Assembly: GCF_008728515.1 (NCBI RefSeq)
Contig: NC_044984.1
Span: 89,947,181-90,011,180, forward strand
DNA: 64,000 bases
Source: Papio anubis
Lineage: Eukaryota; Chordata; Mammalia; Primates; Cercopithecidae
Direction: 5' to 3'
Below are positions 58,386-64,000 of this stretch, one piece after another. Made by a program: the position numbers and the translations under genes. The notes beneath the pieces were generated by a model. It was not told the DNA's origin, ran no database searches, and saw only the letters and a list, made by a program, of their open reading frames with translations. Position 1 is the first letter of the stretch. The number at the start of each line of letters is the position of its first letter.

Positions 58386-59389
58386 GGAAAAGAAGAAAAA
58401 GCTTTTTTCTCATTGGATCACAGCATGCTATGTTGTTTATGTTTAGATTAAGTAGAGTTTGTTTTATTCCATTTATCTGTAGTTTCGGGAAGTACTGTAC
58501 ATTTGGAAAATCATTTCAAGTAATTTTTCTACCCAGGCTGTCCATTTACAATTATCTGGTTACCTTTGAATCACTTTCACCAGAAGGTGGCTAGATAGCA
58601 AGTTGTGATATGCCACTGATTTTTTTTTTTTTCCTTTTCAAGTTATCAGACTCCTGTAAGAATGGCAATGCAACCTTGGATTTATTCAGAGAATGCTCTA
58701 ACCACATACACTACATCAAGAAGTATAGTCATCAGAATTTGACAGATGACAATATAGATTTCAAATTAAACTATATATGATAAATTGTTCAATTTTTGGC
58801 AGAGTGGATCTTATTGAAGCCATGGTAATGATAAGGTAGGATTTAGTTACATACTTTAGTTACATACATACTTTGTTTTCTCAAGCAAATGTGTAACAAT
58901 GGTGTGATCTAGCTACAAAATATTTCCTTAAGTTTTTTGTTAGCATGTCAGTGCTAACAATTAGGAATTGAGTGTTTTAAATTTCATCTGAAATTGGTGG
59001 TTCAAATACAAAGATAAATGGTTTTCATGGTTGTTAGCCTTCATTAATGTTATATTAAACCTCTTGAGTATGTTATACCACTACTTTGTTTTTTAACCAA
59101 TGGATCTGAAAACCCATAAAGACTCAGTATTTGTCTTACAAATAGAAAATGTATAGTTTTTGATTTGATCATTTAAGGTACCCTTTTTTTCACAGCCATT
59201 TGGCTTTAATCCTGTAACAGATTATTGTCACTTGTCTTTTATTTATCTACCGAAATGCCTTCAGTCATTTCATGAATGAATCAATGGAGGGAAGAGAGAA
59301 TTATGAGTTATCTCAAAGACATATTAATGGCATTAGTCCAATATAAATAGAATGAGGAAAGGAAGAATTATGCATTAGTAATGATGTTT

Positions 59390-59575
59390 TTCATTGCAGA
59401 GCAATTTCTACCTCTCAAAGGATTTTCATATAGATCCTCTTTCTTCATACCGAGTATTACATAGCTGAGGAAATTAAGGTATTAAGTGACTTGTCTGAAG
59501 CTACACAGCAAGCATCAGATCTGGAATTAGAAAGCAAGTCTTCTCATGACCAGCCATTGTTCTTTTACAGTTTAC
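59390..59575 (-). mobile_element. MIR (antisense)
   Basis: GCTGAGGAAATTAAGGTATTAAG, then GAAGCTACACAGCAAGCATC. Confidence 0.8.
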
Positions 59576-59727
59576 CTTATAGATGGCATGGAAGTGACTT
59601 TTTTGAGGAATAGTTATTACAACTTCTCACCCCCCAATTTCTCTACTTGTGAAAATAAAGTATTTAAACATGACTGACTAAATCAGACAGAATAGTGTGT
59701 TGGATTCATCAAGTGGAATTTGTATAG

Positions 59728-59980
59728 TTGGAGATGAAGTCTCGCTGTGTCGCCCAAGCTGGAGTGCAGTGGCACCTCCCGAGTTCGTGCAATTCTCCTG
59801 CCTCAGCCTCCCAAATAGCTGAGACTACAGGTGCGCACCACCATGCCTGGTTAATTTTTAAATTTTTAGTAGAGACTGGATTTCACTATGTTGGCCAGGC
59901 TGGCCTCAAACTCCTGACCTTGTGAGCCGCCAGCCTCAGCCTCCAAAGTGCTGGAATTACATGAGCCACCACTCCCAGCC
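59728..59980 (-). mobile_element. Alu (antisense), no tail
   Basis: GAGATGAAGTCTCGCTGTG to CACTCCCAGCC. Missing the Alu tail and about 30 bases near CAGTGGCACCTCCC. Confidence 0.92.
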
Positions 59981-59989
59981 TCCTTTGGT

Positions 59990-60280
59990 TTTTTTTTTTT
60001 TTTTTTTTAGAGAGAGAGTCTTGTTCTATCACCCAGGCTGGAGTGCAGTGGCACAATCACAGCTCATCACAGCCTCTGACTCCTGGGCTTAAGTGATCCT
60101 CCTGCCTCAGCCTCCCAAGTAGCTGGGACTACAGGTGCATACTATTGTGCCCCACTAATAATTTACATTTTTGTGGAGAAAGGTTCTCCCTGTATTGCCC
60201 AAGTTTGTCTCAGACTCCTGACCTTAAGTGATCCTCCCTCTTTGGCTTCCCAAAATGCTGACTTTGCAATGTGCCTGGCC
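59990..60280 (-). mobile_element. Alu (antisense), older
   Basis: Follows the previous Alu directly. Ends ATGTGCCTGGCC. Confidence 0.92.
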
Positions 60281-60394
60281 AATTTCTTGACTCTCCAGAT
60301 TAAAGTTCCATTTGTCATATAGCTAGTATGTGGACAAATGGGAAATTATATTTGTGAAGCTGCATATAATCTGTATAGTTAAAAAATGTTGAGT

Positions 60395-60698
60395 GCTGGG
60401 TGTGGTGGCTTACATCTATAATTCCAACACTTTGAGAAGCCAAGGCAGATGGATCACTTGAGGTCAGGAGTTTGAGATGAGTCTGGCAAACATGGTGAAA
60501 CCCCACCTCTACTAAAAATACAAAAATTAGCTGGGGGTGGAGGTGCACACCTGTGGTTCCAGCTACTCAGGAGGCTGAGGCAGGAGAATTGCTTGAACTG
60601 CGGAGGTGGGGGTTACAGTGAGCTGACATCGTGTCACTGCACTCCAGCCTGGGTGACACAGTAAGACTGTCTTTAAAAAAAAAAAAAAAAAAAAAAAG
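60395..60698 (+). mobile_element. Alu (sense) with long A tail
   Basis: GCTGGGTGTGGTGGC to A23, in opposite orientation to the Alu 115 bases before it. Confidence 0.95.
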
Positions 60699-61521
60699 GA
60701 AATGCTTGAAGGAAGAAATCCCATCTCTAAATATCACACTCTGCATCCAGGGGAGAGATTCTATAGGGCTGCATTGTGGAGTTGAACTGAATCCAGTACC
60801 TTGGATATTGGAGAGAAAGGAGAAAGAGAAGTTGAATTGCATAAGGAGAGGGTACTTCTTGAGGCTCGTAGGGAAAGTGATATACACTTGAAAGTGAGAA
60901 AATTCACATTTAAGAAGCTAGGGATCACAGGGCATGTCCTTACTCAATAGATAATAAATTCCCAAAGACAAAGGATAATAAATAGTGGAGAGAGAAAGCC
61001 GTGGTTGTCAAGGTGGTATCTGTGGGAACAGCTCCTCTTATGATACTGGAAGAAATGTCAAATAATCTCACAAATGTACACTCTGGTTTTCATTCTACCA
61101 AACTGTAAACGTGTGATCCCCAGTAGGTGAAAGTATGCGAGAAAAAATACTTGTAGGAAATACACCAAATATTTTCTTTAATCAGTTTAGAGAGGATTAA
61201 TGTTCTTTAAAAATTCTCTTTTAGTCATTTCCACACTTTATGATCCTAAAATTTTACTTTTAAATATTTCAAAAGGGCTGTATTCAAAACCTATCACTTG
61301 TACATAAGGAGCCATAAGGAGCGACTGTGTTAATGGTAGCTATTATTTCATAAGCTCTTACTTTTTTTTTTTTGGGTCTCTGTCACCCAGGCTGGAGTGC
61401 AGTGGCGCAATCATGACTCACTGCAGCCTTGACCTCCTGGGCTCAAGTGATCCTCCTGCCTCAGCCTCCCCATTAGCTGGGGACCACAGGCGTGCACCAC
61501 CTCACCCAGCTTTGGAAAAAA

Positions 61522-61529
61522 TGTGTGTG

Positions 61530-61544
<15 letters not shown>
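61522..61544. repeat. (TG)n microsatellite
   Basis: Eleven or so TG units at the tail of the middle Alu. Confidence 0.92.
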
Positions 61545-61560
<16 letters not shown>

Positions 61561-62156
61561 TTTGAGACAGAGTTTAGCTCTGTCACCAGGCTGGAGTGCA
61601 GTGGTGCGATCTTGGCTCACTGCAACCTCCGCCCTCGTGGGTTCAAGTGATTCTCCTGCCTCAGCCACTCACGCTGGGACTACAGACATGCGCCACCATG
61701 CCCAGCTAATTTATTTTTGTATTTTTAATAGAGATGGGGCTGGGTGCAGTGGCTCAGGCCTGTAATCCCAGCACTTTGGGAGGCCGAGGCAGGCGGATCT
61801 CCTGAGGTCGAGAATTTGAGACCAGCCTGACCAACATGGAGAAATCCTGTCTCTATTAAAAATACAAAATTAGCCAGGCGAGGTGGCGCATGCGTGTAAT
61901 CCCAGCTACTTGAAAGGCTGAGGCAGGAGAATTGCTTGAACTTGGGAGGTGAAGGTTGCGGTGAGCCGAGATTGCGCTATTGCACTCTGGCCTGAGCAAC
62001 AAGAGTGAAACTCTGTCTCTAAATAAATAAATAAATAAATAAAAGTGGAGCTGGGGTTTCACCGTGTTGGCCAGGATGGTCTCGAGCTTTTGACCTTGCA
62101 ATCCACCTGGCTCAACCTCCCAAAGTGCTGGGATTACAGGTGTGAGCCACCACGCC
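61545..62156 (-). mobile_element. middle antisense Alu (61545-61736 and 62045-62156)
   Basis: Breaks at AATAGAGATGGGG and resumes at AGCTGGGGTTTCACC. Confidence 0.9.
61737..62044 (+). mobile_element. innermost sense Alu
   Basis: GGCTGGGTGCAGTGG to an (AAAT)n tail, opposite in orientation to both hosts. Confidence 0.94.
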
Positions 62157-62689
62157 CATTTTGGATCTCACTATATTGTCCAGGCTGGTCTTGAACTCCT
62201 GGGCTCAAATGATCCTCCTGCCTCGGCCTCCCAAAGTGTTAGGATTACAGGTGTGAGCCACCATGCCCAGCCAAAAGTGGTGAAACATTTTGAAGTAGAA
62301 TTTCCTTCTGAAATTCTCTAGCACAGTGTTTCTAGGACTGGAAGAGGCCTGATAAAGTACAGGTCTGTAGTTGATCAGGACATTTTGAGCCCCTCTCATT
62401 TCTTTCCCACTATACTGTCCTACCCTTGTAACAAGAAACTCACAGTTTCCTGAAGCAGCCCTTCTGTTTTAGAACCACTGTTGGTAACTTTTCCTATTGT
62501 TCAGTGGAAATTAATCTTCCAGCCACTTCTTACTGACCCTGCAAGTGGTTAAAAGAACAATTTCAATAGATCTGAAATAAGACTTAGCCAATTTTCGTTG
62601 TGTGTGATAGCCAAAGTGAATCTGTATGCTTTCTATTATTATGAATTTATAAATTACATTCTTAATACAGTAGTTATTTTTAATAATAC

Positions 62690-62992
62690 TTTTTTTTTTT
62701 TTTGAGACGGAGTCTGGCTCTGTCGCCCAGGCTGGAGTGCAGTGGCCAGATCTCAGCTCACTGCAAGCTCTGCCTCCCGGATTCACGCCATTCTCCTGCC
62801 CCAGCCTCCCTCCTCAAGAGCTGGGACTGAGGCAGGCGCCTGGCCACCTCACTTCTGGCTAGTTTTTGTATTTTTAGTAGAGACGGGTTTCACCGTGTTA
62901 GCCAGGATGGTCTTGATCTCCTGACTTTGTGATCCACCCGCCTCGCCTCCCAAAGTGCTGCTGGGATTACAGGCTTGACAACTGGCTACTGG
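62690..62992 (-). mobile_element. AluY-type (antisense), with indels
   Basis: GGCCAGATCTCAGCTCACTGCAAGC and CTAGTTTTTG variants. The end is disrupted (CAGGCTTGACAACTGGCTACTGG). Confidence 0.9.
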
Positions 62993-62996
62993 CCCT

Positions 62997-63279
62997 TTTT
63001 TTTTTTTTTGAGACAGAGTCTGCTCTGTCGCCCAGGCTGGAGGCAGTGGAAAGGGATCTCAGCTACCGTGTGCCCACGCTTATTCTCCTGCCTCAGCCTC
63101 CCTGAGTAGCTGGGAGACTACAGGCACCACCACCACTGGCTAATTTTTTTTTTTTTATATTTTAGTAGAGACGGGTTTGTTAGCCAGGATGGTCTCAACA
63201 TCTCTCCTGACCTCATCATCCCCACTGCTCTCTCCCCAAAGTGCTGGGATTACAGGCCTGAGCCACCGCACTCCAGCCT
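62997..63279 (-). mobile_element. Alu (antisense), with many small indels
   Basis: Single bases are missing at GTCTGCTCTG and GGAGGCAGTGG, and extra bases are present at GGGAGACTAC and CCTCATCATCC. Confidence 0.88.
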
Positions 63280-63282
63280 CCT

Positions 63283-63585
63283 CTTTTTTAGACAGAGTCT
63301 TGCTCTGTCTGCCGCTCAGGCTGGAGCTCAGTGGTGCGATCATGGCTCACTGCAGCTGCAGCCTTGACCTCCTGGGCTCAAGAGATCCTCTCCCACCTCA
63401 GCCTCCTGAGTAGCTGGGACCACAGTGGCCCATCACCATGCCCAGCTAATTTTTGAATTTTTTGTAGGAACAGAGTTTCGCCATGTTGCTCAGGCTGGTC
63501 TGGAGCTCCTGGGCTCAAGCGATCCTCCTGACTCAACCTCCCAAAGTGCTGTGATTACATACATATATGAGCCACTGTGCCTGGG
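63283..63585 (-). mobile_element. Alu (antisense), older
   Basis: AluJ-like, with a CTGCAG duplication and CATACATATATGAGCC near the end. Confidence 0.92.
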
Positions 63586-63659
63586 CTAGTACATTGTATT
63601 TTATCTCACTCTCTCATCTCAGAGGGAGGCTGAGGTAATTTACACATATAGATATGCAC

Positions 63660-63848
63660 ACACCCTATTTGTTGGACATTTACAATGTCCCTACTCCTTA
63701 CAACTTAGATTTTATTATCCCCATTTTACAGATGAGGAATCTGTGGTTAGATAACTCTTTAAAATCACTCAGCTACAAAGTAAAAATTCCCATGATGAAT
63801 GCCTTGGCTTTAAGTCCTTGCTTTTTTCACTGTAATATGCTGCGTGTC
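63660..63848 (-). mobile_element. MIR (antisense)
   Basis: TTATCCCCATTTTACAGATGAGG, the MIR core read in reverse. Confidence 0.85.
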
Positions 63849-64000
63849 AGATCACATGGCGTATTTGTGGTAAAGTTAAGAAACTTCAGAAGGCCACAGA
63901 ACTAGTTTTGGAGCTGGAATGAGTTTTATAGTCTCTTGATTTTGTTCCTATTTGCTTGTATAGTTTGCTAGATGTTACTTGCTTGAAAAGAAGCATCAAT

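Larger units (their letters stand above)
61363..62272 (-). mobile_element. outermost antisense Alu of a triple nest (61363-61513 and 62159-62272)
   Basis: The right arm stops at CACCCAGCTTTGG. A matching left arm beginning GGATCTCACTATATTGTCC and ending CATGCCCAGCC resumes at 62159. Confidence 0.8.
38346..64000. other. intergenic region upstream of USP44
   Basis: No gene found. The content is Alu, L2, MIR, one MaLR LTR and an L1 3' end, listed separately. Stretches without anything I can name include 38350-38880, 39660-40540, 40970-42000, 42790-43320, 43440-44160, 44880-45180, 45820-46110, 46430-46680, 47260-47530, 47700-48460, 52690-53050, 53760-54120, 54750-54950, 55580-55930, 56810-57530, 58390-59380, 60700-61350 and 62280-62690. 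Confidence 0.7.

Noticed and set aside
1..64000. CRISPR arrays, bacterial operons, tRNA or rRNA genes, phage or plasmid modules.
   Set aside because: The repeats are primate interspersed repeats without regular spacers, the genes have spliceosomal introns, and I saw no tRNA or rRNA signature.

Overview
This window is nuclear DNA from a primate, very probably an Old World monkey. Two mammalian genes lie tail to tail: the 3' end of METAP2 (methionine aminopeptidase 2) on the + strand and the whole coding part of USP44 (ubiquitin-specific protease 44) on the - strand. The rest is intron and intergenic DNA packed with Alu elements. The monkey assignment is an inference from two things. USP44 differs at scattered residues from the human protein as I remember it. 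Several full-length, low-divergence AluY copies (7799-8097, 35545-35858, 46129-46426, 56496-56794) carry variants that I associate with cercopithecid rather than human AluY.

Layout. 1-2210: the last two METAP2 coding exons (702-817, 1519-1771), stop codon, 3' UTR and poly(A) signal. 2211-5055: intergenic DNA between the convergent 3' ends. 5060-38100: USP44 on the - strand. Its five coding exons (22297-20870, 17107-16912, 12536-12428, 8953-8748, 6178-5979) join in frame to exactly 712 codons plus stop. A CpG island at about 37430-38345, with GC boxes, an E-box and a YY1-type site, is the likely promoter and non-coding first exon. 38346-64000: upstream intergenic DNA in which I find no gene.

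The two genes are not an operon and need not cooperate. METAP2 removes initiator methionine from nascent proteins. USP44 is a nuclear deubiquitinase linked to the spindle checkpoint (CDC20/APC-C) and to histone H2B.

Repeats: roughly 70 Alu copies in both orientations, many with target-site duplications (TSDs) and several nested two or three deep; fragments of L2, MIR, older L1M and a primate L1 3' end; one MaLR-type LTR and one other LTR-like element; one Tigger-like DNA transposon; and microsatellites that often sit at Alu tails. Repeat coordinates are good to about 5-10 bases, less for ancient fragments.

I found no CRISPR array, tRNA, rRNA or novel coding system. The best second-look items are a short inverted duplication around a (CGG)n tract inside an ancient L2 (50975-51161), the layered L2 locus around it, the triple Alu nest at 61363-62272, a close inverted Alu pair in USP44 intron 1, and a possible upstream ORF in the USP44 leader.
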